Assembly (NCBI GenBank): GCA_949297215.1
Contig: CASFRV010000001.1
Location: forward strand, 496,001 to 560,000
Reading direction: 5' to 3'
Length of the DNA: 64,000 nt
Source of the DNA: an uncultured Bacteroidales bacterium
Lineage (GTDB): Bacteria; Bacteroidota; Bacteroidia; Bacteroidales; Bacteroidaceae
Shown here: positions 36,268 to 45,893 of the stretch, piece after piece
Numbering within the stretch: position 1 is the stretch's first letter
Layout of the letters: each line of letters begins with the position of its first letter
Program-made: the position numbers and the translations under genes
Notes under the pieces: generated by a model
What the model was told of the DNA's origin: nothing
The model's database searches: none
What the model saw: only the letters and a program-made list of their open reading frames with translations

Positions 36268-38214
36268 TCAGCCGGGCGTTATGACGCGGTCGCCCAGCAG
36301 GCGGGCGTAGATGCGTTCCACTTGGCTTATCTGTTTATATTCGTTCATCAGAGCAAGGCTGCGCGAGGCGTCCTTGGCTATGTCGGGGTCGGAGAGAGCG
36401 GCCAGTAGCTGCTTCATGCGTCCTTTGACGACGGCATATTTATAGTCGCTTACGAGGCGCGGCACGAGCTCTGCCAGTCGCTGATTTTCGGGAGCGAGTT
36501 GTTGCGTTTTGGTGTACATCGCGCTCAAATGGTACTTCTCTTCACAGAGCCGGGCGGCGAGCAGGCTTATCTCCGAGTCGGGGTGCGTGGTGAAGTAGGC
36601 ACGGGCGTGAAAGCCGGTGTCGGCTGCGTGTGCTGCTGCCTCGTCGAGGATGCGCCGGAAGAGCGGCGTGGGGAGTTGCAGCTTATCGGTGTTCAGCTCG
36701 TCCCTGACATAGGCAGCCACGCTGACGGAGCCGTTGCTCTCGTTGTCGGCAGACAGCGGCAGTTCTCCGTATTTTATGATCAGCTCAACGAGCATGCGGG
36801 CCGCGGTTTCTTCGCTTTCGGCTGCGGGAGCCGCGGGAGGTGCTACGTCTGCGGGAGCTTCGGCCGCGGTTTCGGGTGTTGCGTTTTTTTCTCCCGTCTG
36901 CTTTTGTTCGCGGCGCATGCGGGCCACTTCGGCCACGATGAGTTTTTCGTCGACGTCTACCCGGGCGGCACATTCGCGGATATACATCTGCCTGACGATG
37001 GGGCCGGGTATGGCGCTGATGCTGCCCACGATGCTGCCCACGAGGCGGGCACGCGCGGCCGGGTCGGTTCCCGCGTCGCTCATGAGCAGGTGCGTCTTGA
37101 AGCGGATGAAGTCTTCTTCGTGGTCGGTGATGTACGAGCGGAAGGCGGCAGCGTCGTTTGCCCGGGCAAAGCTGTCGGGGTCGTGTCCGTCGGGCAGCAG
37201 GAGTGCGCGGACGTTCAATCCCTCGGCCAGGAGCATGTCGATGCCTCTCAGGCTGGCTTTGATGCCGGCGGCGTCGCCGTCGTAGAGCACGGTGACGTTG
37301 TCGGAGAAGCGGTGGAGCAGGCGAACCTGCCCCTCGGTGAGCGACGTGCCCGACGAGGCCACAACGTTCTCCACGCCGCTTTGGTGCATGGAGAGCACGT
37401 CCATGTAGCCCTCCACCAGGTAGCAGCGGTCCTGCCGCACGATGGCGTGCTTGGCCTGGTAGAGGCCGTAGAGCTCGCGGCCCTTGTGATATACCTCCGA
37501 CTCGGGCGAGTTGACATATTTGCCTACGTGCGGGTTGCTTTTTTCGTCCAGAATGCGTCCGCCGAAGGCAACGATGCGCCCCGAGACGGAATGGATGGGA
37601 AAAATGACGCGGCCGTGGTAGCGGTCGCGCAGTTCGTGGCGCTCCGTTTCGTAGGCCAGGCCGGTTTTCAGCAGCATTTCGCGCGAGTAGCCGTGTGCGA
37701 GGGCATCGCGTGCAAGGGCATCGCGCGAGGAAAGGGAATATCCCAGCTGAAACTTCTGGATGGTGTCGTCGCGCAACCCTCTTTGCCGCAGGTAGGCCAT
37801 GCCGACGGCCAGTCCGTCGGCGGTGGTGGAGAGCGTCTGTGCGAAATAGCGGCCGGCCCATTCGTTCAGGGCCAGCATGCTCTCGCGCAGGCTTTCGGCC
37901 TGGCGCTCCTCGTCGGTCTGTTCGCGTTCGGCCACTTCGATGCCGTAGCGGCGCCCCAGCCAGCGCAAAGCTTCGGGGTAGGTGAGCTGTTCGTGCTCCA
38001 TGATGAAGTGGACCACGTTGCCGCCCTTGCCGCAACTGAAGCATTTGCAGAGTTGCTTCGACGGCGACACGACGAAACTCGGCGTCCGCTCCTCGTGAAA
38101 AGGGCAGAGCCCCTTGTAGTTGGCACCGGAGCGTCGCAGAGTGACAAATTCCTTGACGACGTCGACGATGTCGGCCGCCGCCATAATCCGTTCTATCGTT
38201 TCGCGTTCTATCAT
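36268..38214 (-). CDS. dnaG: DNA primase
   Basis: The 648-residue protein makes RNA primers for replication. The N-terminal CHC2 zinc finger uses C37, H40, C58 and C61 (CPFHEERTPSF, CKCFSCGKGG). The RNA-polymerase core contains the TOPRIM motifs VEGYMDVLS and DGDAAG. A low-complexity Ala/Pro/Glu linker (about 435-465) leads to the C-terminal helicase-binding domain. A -7 element 13 bp upstream predicts a leader of only a few nucleotides. It is convergent with udk and divergent from ftsK. Confidence 0.97.
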   Translation of the reverse strand: MIERETIERIMAAADIVDVVKEFVTLRRSGANYKGLCPFHEERTPSFVVSPSKQLCKCFSCGKGGNVVHFIMEHEQLTYPEALRWLGRRYGIEVAEREQTDEERQAESLRESMLALNEWAGRYFAQTLSTTADGLAVGMAYLRQRGLRDDTIQKFQLGYSLSSRDALARDALAHGYSREMLLKTGLAYETERHELRDRYHGRVIFPIHSVSGRIVAFGGRILDEKSNPHVGKYVNSPESEVYHKGRELYGLYQAKHAIVRQDRCYLVEGYMDVLSMHQSGVENVVASSGTSLTEGQVRLLHRFSDNVTVLYDGDAAGIKASLRGIDMLLAEGLNVRALLLPDGHDPDSFARANDAAAFRSYITDHEEDFIRFKTHLLMSDAGTDPAARARLVGSIVGSISAIPGPIVRQMYIRECAARVDVDEKLIVAEVARMRREQKQTGEKNATPETAAEAPADVAPPAAPAAESEETAARMLVELIIKYGELPLSADNESNGSVSVAAYVRDELNTDKLQLPTPLFRRILDEAAAHAADTGFHARAYFTTHPDSEISLLAARLCEEKYHLSAMYTKTQQLAPENQRLAELVPRLVSDYKYAVVKGRMKQLLAALSDPDIAKDASRSLALMNEYKQISQVERIYARLLGDRVITPG

Positions 38215-38227
38215 GGCTATGGGAGTG

Positions 38228-38235
38228 CAAACTTA
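38228..38235 (-). promoter_or_regulatory. Promoter -7 element (TAAGTTTG) for dnaG
   Basis: On the minus strand TAAGTTTG ends 13 bp before the dnaG ATG at 38214. Confidence 0.6.
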
Positions 38236-38312
38236 ACGAAAAATCACGGTCTGCGATTTTTCCAGCCGGGAAAAATCGGGCGGCGTGCCACGATTGTATG
38301 CGGCTTTATATG

Positions 38313-38320
38313 TATTTTTG
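38313..38320 (+). promoter_or_regulatory. Promoter -7 element (TATTTTTG) for ftsK
   Basis: TATTTTTG matches TAnnTTTG and lies 46 bp before the ftsK ATG at 38367. Confidence 0.55.
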
Positions 38321-38366
38321 CACTCGGGCGAAAAAAACGGCGCTCGGTATATTTTTCAGAATTCAC

Positions 38367-40799
38367 ATGGCAAAAAAGAAAAAGACGTCAGTGCAGAGCG
38401 GCGGATGGCAGGCCATTGCGCGTGCAGGGGGATGGAAGGAAGTGTTGCGGGGCGACACGTTGCGCTTTGTGGCAGGTTTGCTCTCGCTGTGCGTGTCGTT
38501 GCTCATGCTGCTGTCGTTCACCTCTTATATCTTCACGGGATATCTTGATCAGGCGGCGTTGGAGGCCGGGTGCCTGGAATCGCCGGCCAACATGTGTGGC
38601 AAGGTGGGCGCCTACCTCTCTTATTATTTCATGAACAACTGTTTCGGCGTGGGGGCCTACTTTATTCCGGTGTTTCTCCTCCTGTTGGGGTTGAAGCTGG
38701 TGAAGGCCTACCGCGTGCGGCTTTGGAAAAGTTTTCTCCACTGTGCTTTTCTCATGGTGTGGGTGTCGGCTTTTCTGGCTTTGCTCTCCGGCCTGCTTCC
38801 CGAGGCGTGGTTTGCCGATGTGCCGTTCCGTCCCGGTGGTCGCCACGGCGCTTTTGTCACCGGCTGGCTGCTGCGCGAAACGGGGGCTGTGGGATGCTGG
38901 ATGGCCATGGTGGCCTCGGCCATTCTGTATCTGGTTTATCTGAGCCGTAAGACCATCGACGTGGTGCGTCGCCTGCTGCGTCCGCAAGAGTACTTGAAAC
39001 GACGGAAGCGCCCGGAGCCCGGGCCCGAAGCCCCGGGAGCTGAGGCCGATCCCGTGAAGCAGGCTGCACCGGTGGCCGAGCCCGAGGAGGAAACGGGACC
39101 CGTGAGCCTCAACTTTGGCCACGAGGCCGGCGACGACGGCAGCACGGCTCTTGTGCTCGACCCCGTAACCGAGGAGACGCAGCCCGACGACGCTGCTGCC
39201 GGCGGGCGGGAGGCGGAGCTCGTGATCGAACCTGCGGCCGAGGAGGAGAAAGCCGATGCGGCGCGGACGAAGCCGGCCGTTTCGTCGGAACCTTACGATC
39301 CGAAGCTCGATTTGGAAAACTACCGCTACCCGACGCTCGACCTGTTGAAGAAGTACGACAACGCGGCGCCCACCATCGACATTGCCGAGCAAAACGCCAA
39401 CAAAGACCGCATCATCACCGTGCTGCGCAATTTCGACGTGCGCATTTCCAGCATCAAGGCCACCATCGGCCCCACCATCACGCTCTACGAAATTACGCCG
39501 GCCGAGGGGGTGCGCATCAACAAGATTCGCAACCTGGAAAACGACATTGCCCTCAGCCTGAGCGCTCTGGGCATCCGCATCATAGCCCCCATTCCCGGCA
39601 AGGGCACAATCGGTATCGAGGTGCCCAATAAAAATCCGCGCATCGTCTCGATGGAGAGCATCCTGAACAGCCGGAAGTTTCAGGAAAGCACCTACGAGCT
39701 GCCGCTGGCGCTGGGCAAAACCATCACCAACGAGGTGTTTATGGTCGATCTGGCCAAGATGCCCCACGTGCTTGTGGCCGGAGCCACGGGTCAGGGCAAA
39801 TCCGTCGGGCTGAACGCCATCGTCACGTCGCTTGTCTACAAGAAACATCCGGCCGAATTGAAGTTCGTCATCATCGACCCGAAGAAAGTGGAGTTCAGCA
39901 TCTATTCGCCCATCGAAAAGCAGTTCCTGGCCAAAATTCCCGGCGAGGACGACCCCATCATCACCGACGTGACGAAGGTGGTGCAGACGCTGAAAAGCCT
40001 TTGCCGGCTGATGGACCACCGTTACGACTTGCTGAAAAAGGCCAAGACGCGCAACATAAAGGAGTATAACGCCAAGTTTTGCCGCCGTGAGCTCAGCCCG
40101 ATGAACGGCCATGAGTTTATGCCCTACATTGTGGTCATCATCGACGAGTTTGGCGACCTCATCATGACGGCCGGCAAGGACGTCGAGATGCCCATAGCCC
40201 GCATAGCGCAGCTGGCCCGCGCCGTGGGCATACACATGGTCATTGCCACGCAGCGCCCTACGACCAACATCATCACCGGTACGATCAAAGCCAACTTCCC
40301 AGCCCGCATGGCCTTCAAGGTGGCCTCGCAGACTGACAGCCGCACCATCCTGGACCGCGGCGGGGCCAACCAGCTGGTGGGCAAGGGCGACATGCTCTTC
40401 CTTTGCGGCAACGACCCCGTGCGTGTGCAGTGTGCCTTTATCGATACGCCCGAGGTGGAGCGCGTCAACGAGTTTATAGCCGGCCAGCAGAGCTATCCCG
40501 CAGCCTTTGAGCTGCCCGAAGCTCCGCTCGAAGACGGCAAGGACGCCGCAGCCGGCACCTTCGATGCCGACAATCTCGACTCGATGTTCGAAGACGCCGC
40601 CCGCCTTGTCGTCGTTCACCAGCAGGGCTCCACGTCGCTCATCCAGCGCAAGTTTGCCATCGGCTACAACCGTGCCGGCCGCCTCATGGACCAGCTTGAA
40701 AAGGCCGGCATCGTGGGCCCGGCGCAGGGCAGCAAGCCCCGCGAAGTGCTCTGTGCCGACGAGGCCGAGCTCGAGATGAAAATAAGCGCCCTCAGATGA
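38367..40799 (+). CDS. ftsK: DNA translocase FtsK
   Basis: The ATG at 38367 (MAKKKKTSVQ) gives 810 residues; the upstream in-frame region overlaps the promoter. FtsK pumps DNA at the septum to finish chromosome segregation. Four N-terminal membrane helices (about 35-190) anchor it. A Pro/Glu/Ala-rich linker (about 215-310) follows, then the motor: alpha domain, Walker A GATGQGKSVG (from residue 472), Walker B IVVIIDEFGDLIM, and RPTTNIITGTIKANFPARMAF. A C-terminal winged helix (about 745-805) would read KOPS-like sites. It is followed by lolA-like, trxB and NlpC genes with short gaps. Confidence 0.97.
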   Translation: MAKKKKTSVQSGGWQAIARAGGWKEVLRGDTLRFVAGLLSLCVSLLMLLSFTSYIFTGYLDQAALEAGCLESPANMCGKVGAYLSYYFMNNCFGVGAYFIPVFLLLLGLKLVKAYRVRLWKSFLHCAFLMVWVSAFLALLSGLLPEAWFADVPFRPGGRHGAFVTGWLLRETGAVGCWMAMVASAILYLVYLSRKTIDVVRRLLRPQEYLKRRKRPEPGPEAPGAEADPVKQAAPVAEPEEETGPVSLNFGHEAGDDGSTALVLDPVTEETQPDDAAAGGREAELVIEPAAEEEKADAARTKPAVSSEPYDPKLDLENYRYPTLDLLKKYDNAAPTIDIAEQNANKDRIITVLRNFDVRISSIKATIGPTITLYEITPAEGVRINKIRNLENDIALSLSALGIRIIAPIPGKGTIGIEVPNKNPRIVSMESILNSRKFQESTYELPLALGKTITNEVFMVDLAKMPHVLVAGATGQGKSVGLNAIVTSLVYKKHPAELKFVIIDPKKVEFSIYSPIEKQFLAKIPGEDDPIITDVTKVVQTLKSLCRLMDHRYDLLKKAKTRNIKEYNAKFCRRELSPMNGHEFMPYIVVIIDEFGDLIMTAGKDVEMPIARIAQLARAVGIHMVIATQRPTTNIITGTIKANFPARMAFKVASQTDSRTILDRGGANQLVGKGDMLFLCGNDPVRVQCAFIDTPEVERVNEFIAGQQSYPAAFELPEAPLEDGKDAAAGTFDADNLDSMFEDAARLVVVHQQGSTSLIQRKFAIGYNRAGRLMDQLEKAGIVGPAQGSKPREVLCADEAELEMKISALR

Positions 40800-40846
40800 C
40801 GTGATGCCCCTACCGTTGTTTCAGACCCATTACAAAAAACATATTC

Positions 40847-41485
40847 ATGCGTTTCTTTAAGATTTTCTTGCTGGCCGTTCTCGGCGCTTGCGTAGCCGCA
40901 GGGACGGCCCGGGCACAAAACGCCCGCAGCATATTGGACAAAACGGCGGCCAAGCTGAAAAACAGCGGCGGCCTGCAAGCCACGTTCGAGGCCACGGCTT
41001 TTAAGGGCCTTAACCCGCAGGGAACGGCCGTCGGAACCATACGCGTGCAGGGCAACAGGTTTCAAATAGACTCCGACCAGATGTCTACGTGGTTCGACGG
41101 GACGACCCAATGGAGCCTGCTCGCGGGCTCGAACGAGGTGAACCTCACCAACCCCACGCCCGAGGAAATACAGCAGATCAATCCCTATACGTTTGTCGAT
41201 CTCTACAAAAACGGCTACCGTCTTTCGGTTTCCGACGCCACGTATCAGGGCAAGAGCTGCTACGAGGTGCGCATGGTGGCCACCCGTCGGGGCAGCTCCA
41301 TCAGCGAGATGCGCGTCACCATCGACCGCTCCTCGTATCTGCCTCATTCCATCCGCGTGCGCGAAGGGGCCGACTGGACCCGCATCCGCGTGAAGAGCCT
41401 TGCCACGGGCCAGCATTGGGCCGACAGCGTTTTCCGCTTCGACAGCAAGAAGCACCCCGGCATAGAAGTCATCGATCTAAGATAA
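40847..41485 (+). CDS. LolA-like outer-membrane lipoprotein carrier
   Basis: The 212-residue protein has a signal peptide (cleavage at ARAQ). The body resembles the LolA/LolB half-barrel: RSILDKTAAKLKNSGGLQATFEAT, then GTIRVQGNRFQIDSDQMSTWFDG and a closing strand VIDLR. LolA ferries lipoproteins from the inner to the outer membrane through the periplasm. The gene follows ftsK by 47 bp and precedes trxB by 26 bp; an ftsK-lolA arrangement is common in bacteria. Confidence 0.85.
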   Translation: MRFFKIFLLAVLGACVAAGTARAQNARSILDKTAAKLKNSGGLQATFEATAFKGLNPQGTAVGTIRVQGNRFQIDSDQMSTWFDGTTQWSLLAGSNEVNLTNPTPEEIQQINPYTFVDLYKNGYRLSVSDATYQGKSCYEVRMVATRRGSSISEMRVTIDRSSYLPHSIRVREGADWTRIRVKSLATGQHWADSVFRFDSKKHPGIEVIDLR

Positions 41486-41511
41486 TAACCTCATAACACA
41501 GCTGAGAAAAA

Positions 41512-42450
41512 ATGGAAACCATACGTTGTTTGATTTTAGGCTCCGGCCCCGCCGGCTATACGGCGGCCATCTATGCCGGACGTGCCGGTCTGTCGCCCGT
41601 CGTTTACGAAGGCTTGCAACCGGGCGGCCAGCTCACGACGACCACCGAAATTGAAAACTTTCCGGGCTATCCCGAAGGCGTCGACGGCAACCAGATGATG
41701 GACGAACTGCGCCGCCAGGCCGAGCGCTTCGGTGCGGAAATTCGTTCGGCCATAGCCGTGAAGGCCGACCTGAGCCAGTCGCCCTACGCCATCACCTTTG
41801 ACGACGGTACGAGCGTGCAGTGTCATACGCTGATCATTGCAACGGGCGCCACGGCCAAGTATCTGGGCCTGGCCGACGAGGAGAAATATCGTGGCCAGGG
41901 CGTGAGTGCCTGCGCCACCTGCGACGGTTTCTTCTACAGAAAAAAGGTGGTGGCCGTCGTCGGCGGTGGCGATACGGCCTGCGAAGAGGCCACCTATCTG
42001 GCCGGGCTGGCAGCCAAGGTTTACCTCATTGTCAGGAAACCCTATCTGCGTGCCTCCAAGGCCATGCAGGAGCGCGTGTTCAATAATCCGAAGATCGAAG
42101 TTCTTTTCGAGACGAACACCGTCGGTCTTTTCGGTGCCGACGGCGTCGAAGGGGCTCACCTGGTTTACAGGAAGGGAACGCCCGACGAGAAGCTGCACGA
42201 CATAGCCATCGACGGCTTTTTCCTGGCCATTGGCCACAAGCCCAACAGCGACATGTTCAAGCCTTGGGTCAAGACGGACGAAACGGGCTACATCCTGACC
42301 GAGGGGCAGACCCCCCGCACGGGCGTGCCCGGCGTGTTTGCGGCAGGCGACGTGGCCGACCCGCTCTATCGCCAGGCCATCACGGCAGCCGGCAGCGGGT
42401 GCAAGGCAGCCATCGAGGCCGAACGCTATCTGTCGGAAAAAGGTCTTTGA
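41512..42450 (+). CDS. trxB: Thioredoxin reductase
   Basis: The 312-residue flavoenzyme reduces thioredoxin with NADPH in the cytoplasm. The FAD site is GSGPAGYTAAIYAGRAG, the redox pair is C134/C137 in ACATCDGF, and the NADPH site is VVGGGDTACEEATYLA. The second FAD motif, GVFAAGDVADPLYRQA, lies near the C-terminus. The length is typical. It is followed 5 bp later by the NlpC/P60 gene. Confidence 0.97.
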   Translation: METIRCLILGSGPAGYTAAIYAGRAGLSPVVYEGLQPGGQLTTTTEIENFPGYPEGVDGNQMMDELRRQAERFGAEIRSAIAVKADLSQSPYAITFDDGTSVQCHTLIIATGATAKYLGLADEEKYRGQGVSACATCDGFFYRKKVVAVVGGGDTACEEATYLAGLAAKVYLIVRKPYLRASKAMQERVFNNPKIEVLFETNTVGLFGADGVEGAHLVYRKGTPDEKLHDIAIDGFFLAIGHKPNSDMFKPWVKTDETGYILTEGQTPRTGVPGVFAAGDVADPLYRQAITAAGSGCKAAIEAERYLSEKGL

Positions 42451-42455
42451 GCATC

Positions 42456-43052
42456 ATGCGTAGAGCTGCTTTCTTATTACGCTTTATCGGCGGCAAATTC
42501 CCTTTTGCGGGGAGTTTGCCGTTTTTTGCCGGCCGCAAATGGCTTCATGCCCTGTGCTTAGCCGTTATGGCCGCTTTGCTCAGTGCCTGCTCGGCCAAAA
42601 CGCATCTCACGGAGCGCGACTACCACGCGCTGGCGCGGGCCGGCATCACGTTGGGGGTCGACATCGATTATGCCGACAATCATAAACTATTTGTAGAGGC
42701 TTCAGAATGGGTGGGGGCGCCTTATCGCTACGGTGGCAACTCGAAGCGCGGCGTCGACTGCTCAGGTCTGACGCGGCAGATCTATAAAAAAGTGTATCGC
42801 AAGCGGCTTTCGCGCAGCAGCCGCGAGCAATATGAAAACGACTGCCGGCGGATACGCCGTAAGTCGCAGCTGCAACAGGGCGATCTCGTGTTTTTCCGCA
42901 CGCCGGGCTCAGGCCGCAAGTGTGGGCACGTAGGTATTTTTCTTAAAGACGGAAAGTTTATACATGCCAGCAGCAGTCGCGGCGTTGTGGTCGACGAGCT
43001 CGACAGCAGCTATTGGAGAAAATATTGGCTGGCGGGAGGCAGGGCTTTTTAG
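42456..43052 (+). CDS. NlpC/P60 lipoprotein, probable peptidoglycan endopeptidase
   Basis: The ATG at 42456 gives 198 residues with an unusually long N-terminal leader before the lipobox LLSAC. A later start inside the leader is possible. The NlpC/P60 Cys peptidase domain has the catalytic Cys in GVDCSGLTRQ, the His in CGHVGIFL and the third polar residue in IHASSSRG. It probably cuts D-Glu-mDAP or related bonds in wall peptides at the outer-membrane face. It is 5 bp after trxB and convergent with the UDG-like gene. Confidence 0.88.
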   Translation: MRRAAFLLRFIGGKFPFAGSLPFFAGRKWLHALCLAVMAALLSACSAKTHLTERDYHALARAGITLGVDIDYADNHKLFVEASEWVGAPYRYGGNSKRGVDCSGLTRQIYKKVYRKRLSRSSREQYENDCRRIRRKSQLQQGDLVFFRTPGSGRKCGHVGIFLKDGKFIHASSSRGVVVDELDSSYWRKYWLAGGRAF

Positions 43053-43075
43053 CCCGGAGCCGGTGCGGCCGGTCG

Positions 43076-43669
43076 TTATGGGGTGAGCATGCCTAAGTCG
43101 CTAAACAGCCGGCGGTAGGCTTCGGCTTTCTTTTCCAGCTTCATGGGGTAGGCGCGGCTGCTGCTGGGCATGCGGTAGAAGCGCATGGAGCGGCCGTCGA
43201 GGCTGAAGGGCCGGAAGCTGCCGACGGCAGGCTCTTCTACGCAGAGCATCTGACGCAGCGTGTCGGTGGCTTTTTGCCCCGTCACGGCCACAGCGCGACA
43301 TTCGGGCAAAGCGCGCAGCAACGCGGCGACGTCGGTGGGCTCCGTCACTTCCAGAAATTTGTCCGAAGCGTTGCCCTGTAACCGTCGGACGGCCGTTGCC
43401 GTGTCGTAGAGGGCAATGCCTTTCTCCAAGAGAAGAGCCTCGATGGGCTGCTGCTTGAAGCGCTTTGCCTCCACGTCGACAAACGCCAGTTTGTCGGCTC
43501 TGAAAATCAGTCCGAAGATACGCCACATGTCGTTTTGCAGGTTAGGGTAGAAAAAGTTCATCGACCAGCGCTTTTGTGGCGGCGGAAAACTGCCCAGCAT
43601 CAGCAGCCGTGCATGTGGGGGCAGAAAGGGGGGCAACGGGTGGCGTTCTTCGGCAATGGGTGCGTCCAT
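43076..43669 (-). CDS. Uracil-DNA glycosylase superfamily protein
   Basis: The 197-residue protein has the UDG-fold signature in a variant form. LLMLGSFPPPQKRWSMNFFYPNLQNDMWRI takes the place of the water-activating motif, and AVAVTGQKATDTLRQM is the central strand and helix. RMPSSSRAYPM carries the C-terminal DNA-intercalation region (SPS/SSS type). Related Bacteroidota proteins are annotated as MUG-like DNA glycosylases. Activity on uracil is inferred, not shown. It is the last gene in the minus-strand run led by the SpoIID fusion. Confidence 0.8.
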   Translation of the reverse strand: MDAPIAEERHPLPPFLPPHARLLMLGSFPPPQKRWSMNFFYPNLQNDMWRIFGLIFRADKLAFVDVEAKRFKQQPIEALLLEKGIALYDTATAVRRLQGNASDKFLEVTEPTDVAALLRALPECRAVAVTGQKATDTLRQMLCVEEPAVGSFRPFSLDGRSMRFYRMPSSSRAYPMKLEKKAEAYRRLFSDLGMLTP

Positions 43670-43693
43670 AAGCGGTGTTTGTAAACGGGCCGG

Positions 43694-44875
43694 CTATTTT
43701 TTCCGGCGGTATTCTTTCTTTTTGTTGAAGTTGAAACCTACGTACAGGTTCAGATAGTTCATTCCGTTGGTAAGCGTCAGCCTTCCCTTGGTGTAATTGT
43801 ACATGTGGGCGACGAGCGAGAGCCCCGCGAAGCAACGTGTGTTGTTCCACACGATGCCTAAGCGGGATATGCAGTCGAAATTGAGGTTTTTCAGGCTCAC
43901 AAACAGTTCGTCGCCACGCAGGCGCTTGCCTTTGGCCACCTTGAAACCGATGGCGGGCATCGCCGAAATGCCCAGAAGCCAGCCGGGAGCGAACACCCAA
44001 TTGTAGGCATAGCCGCCGCAAACGCTGAAAGCGCGGTAATCGATTTCGTTCCACTTCAACTCGTCCATGATCAGCTCGTGGCCGGGGCTGCCGATGAGCC
44101 CTGCGGGGAGCTGCGTGTAGTCGAACTCCATGTGCTGGCGGTCGTAGCGCGCCCCCAGCAGCCACGAGCCGCAGCTTTTCCGTTGCACGGTGCTCTGGCT
44201 GAAGGCGGCGGGGTAGGAGAAGCGCCGATGGTTGAACACATAGTAGGCACTGGCCGAAGCCGTGTAGGTGTCTAAGCCGTCGAAGGCGTATCCCTTGAAA
44301 TCGTGCTTGCCGATGCCCTCGAAACCATGCGTGTTTCCCAGCTTGAAGTTGCCGCTGTTTTTCACATACAGCAGATCGAGCCCCAGCATGGCGCTGTACA
44401 GGCTCAGGTTAAACTCCGACTGCTTGGCAGGGTTGCCCAGATGGGCCACGTCGAACGTATAGCCCAGAAAAATCCAGCGCCATCCGAAATAGGGGCCCAC
44501 CTTCAAAGAAGGCGCCGGGCGCATGGAGAGGCTCTGCCGGTGGCCCGACTCGTCGCGTGCGGAAAGATGGTACGACTGAAAGGTATTGGTGTTCTGCACC
44601 ATCGCAGCAAAGTTGTAATGCTGCGGCTCAATGTAGGTCGTGTCGTAATCGTTGAAGTTTTTGAAAAAACGGACGAAGATATTGCCACGTTTTTTCTTCT
44701 TCTCGGGCGCGGATGGCGCTTCGGCCGGAACGACAGTCCCGGTGCTGTTGCTGTCGGGCTGGCATACGGGCGCAGCCGGCACGCCGCAGCATGCCGACAG
44801 GCAGAAGAGCAACAGGGCACTCCGTTTCCACGCGGCAGATTCAGAAATCCATAACTTTTGCAGGTAGCAACCCAT
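43694..44875 (-). CDS. DUF4421 family outer-membrane protein
   Basis: From the ATG at 44875 the product has 393 residues. A hydrophobic leader (WKRSALLLFCLSACCG) looks like a signal peptide, or a lipoprotein signal with the Cys pair. A basic stretch (EKKKKRGNIFVRFFKNFNDYDTTYIEP) and YGWRWIFLGYTFDV-like strands match DUF4421, a Bacteroidota family predicted to form an outer-membrane barrel. The final strand NLYVGFNFNKKKEY ends with a basic tail. It is 10 bp downstream of the oxidoreductase gene. The function is unknown. Confidence 0.75.
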   Translation of the reverse strand: MGCYLQKLWISESAAWKRSALLLFCLSACCGVPAAPVCQPDSNSTGTVVPAEAPSAPEKKKKRGNIFVRFFKNFNDYDTTYIEPQHYNFAAMVQNTNTFQSYHLSARDESGHRQSLSMRPAPSLKVGPYFGWRWIFLGYTFDVAHLGNPAKQSEFNLSLYSAMLGLDLLYVKNSGNFKLGNTHGFEGIGKHDFKGYAFDGLDTYTASASAYYVFNHRRFSYPAAFSQSTVQRKSCGSWLLGARYDRQHMEFDYTQLPAGLIGSPGHELIMDELKWNEIDYRAFSVCGGYAYNWVFAPGWLLGISAMPAIGFKVAKGKRLRGDELFVSLKNLNFDCISRLGIVWNNTRCFAGLSLVAHMYNYTKGRLTLTNGMNYLNLYVGFNFNKKKEYRRKK

Positions 44876-44885
44876 AAGCAACGGT

Positions 44886-45875
44886 TCAGATTTTACCCAG
44901 AATGCGGTCGACCACCCAATTGACTGAGGTGGCGCTTACGCAATCGCACGTGCAGACGGCTTTGTTCTGCAAGTGCTCGACAACGAGCTTGATGAGCGGG
45001 AGCTGAACAAACGGCGGATTGTCGACGCGCACCTCCTGACGGCCGTGTCCGGTGTGGAGCACGATGGGGTCGTACGTGAAAACGGAGAAACTCAGGGAGC
45101 CGCTGTCGCCAATGATTTCGATACGGTCTTCCTTGGCCGATTCGTGCGCCACAAAGCACCAGGAGCCGGAGCCCGGAAGCCCGTCCTCGAAACGGAAGCA
45201 GGCGCTGACGGTATCTTCTGTCGGATAGAGGCCGCCGCGATTGGCCTTGAAACCTTCGGCCTCGATGATGGGACCGAACATTTCCTGCAAAAGATCGATC
45301 TGGTGGGGAGCCAGGTCGTAGAAGTAGCCGCCCCCGGCAATGTCCGGCTGGACGCGCCAGGGCAGGTTGGTGCGGTTGTAGTCGAGGTCGCGGGGAGGCA
45401 CGGCGAAACGTATCTGCACGTTGATGACGTTGCCGACGGCTCCTTCTTTGATGAGCTCTCTCACTTTTATGAAGTAGGGCAGATAGCGGCGGTAGTAGGC
45501 CACGAAGCATGGGACGCGCGTTTTTTCAGCTATGCGGTTGATGCGGCAGCAGTCCTCGTAGTTGGAGGCCATCGGTTTTTCGACGTAGACGGCTTTGCCC
45601 GACTTCATCGCCATGATGGCGTACGTGGCGTGCGTCGAGGGGGGAGTGGCTATGTAGACGGCGTTTACATCGGGATCGTCCACGAGAGCCTGTGCGTCTG
45701 TGTACCATTTGGGTATGTGGTGTCGTTCGGCATACGAGCGTGCCTTCTCGCGGTTGCGGCTCATGACGGCTGTTACCTGCGAGCCCGGTATGAGAGAGAA
45801 GGCCGGACCGCTTTTTTTCTCGGTCACTTCGCCGCATCCGATAAATCCCCATTTTATAACTTTATCGTAGGTCAT
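44886..45875 (-). CDS. Gfo/Idh/MocA-family sugar oxidoreductase
   Basis: The 329-residue cytoplasmic NAD(P)-dependent dehydrogenase has an N-terminal Rossmann motif (WGFIGCGEVTEKKSGPAF) and the EKP catalytic signature (YVEKPMASN, about residue 96). The C-terminal beta-sheet domain follows, with DLAPHQIDLL holding the conserved D and H. Members oxidise or reduce sugars, sugar acids or amino sugars. It sits between ampG and the DUF4421 gene, so an amino-sugar or anhydro-sugar substrate is worth testing; that is inference from position. Confidence 0.9.
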   Translation of the reverse strand: MTYDKVIKWGFIGCGEVTEKKSGPAFSLIPGSQVTAVMSRNREKARSYAERHHIPKWYTDAQALVDDPDVNAVYIATPPSTHATYAIMAMKSGKAVYVEKPMASNYEDCCRINRIAEKTRVPCFVAYYRRYLPYFIKVRELIKEGAVGNVINVQIRFAVPPRDLDYNRTNLPWRVQPDIAGGGYFYDLAPHQIDLLQEMFGPIIEAEGFKANRGGLYPTEDTVSACFRFEDGLPGSGSWCFVAHESAKEDRIEIIGDSGSLSFSVFTYDPIVLHTGHGRQEVRVDNPPFVQLPLIKLVVEHLQNKAVCTCDCVSATSVNWVVDRILGKI

Positions 45876-45893
45876 GGCATATACGTTTTATGG

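Noticed and set aside
36499..40619. Long open frames opposite dnaG (711 codons) and ftsK (743 codons)
   Set aside because: Both are shadows of well-supported genes with intact zinc finger, TOPRIM and Walker motifs.
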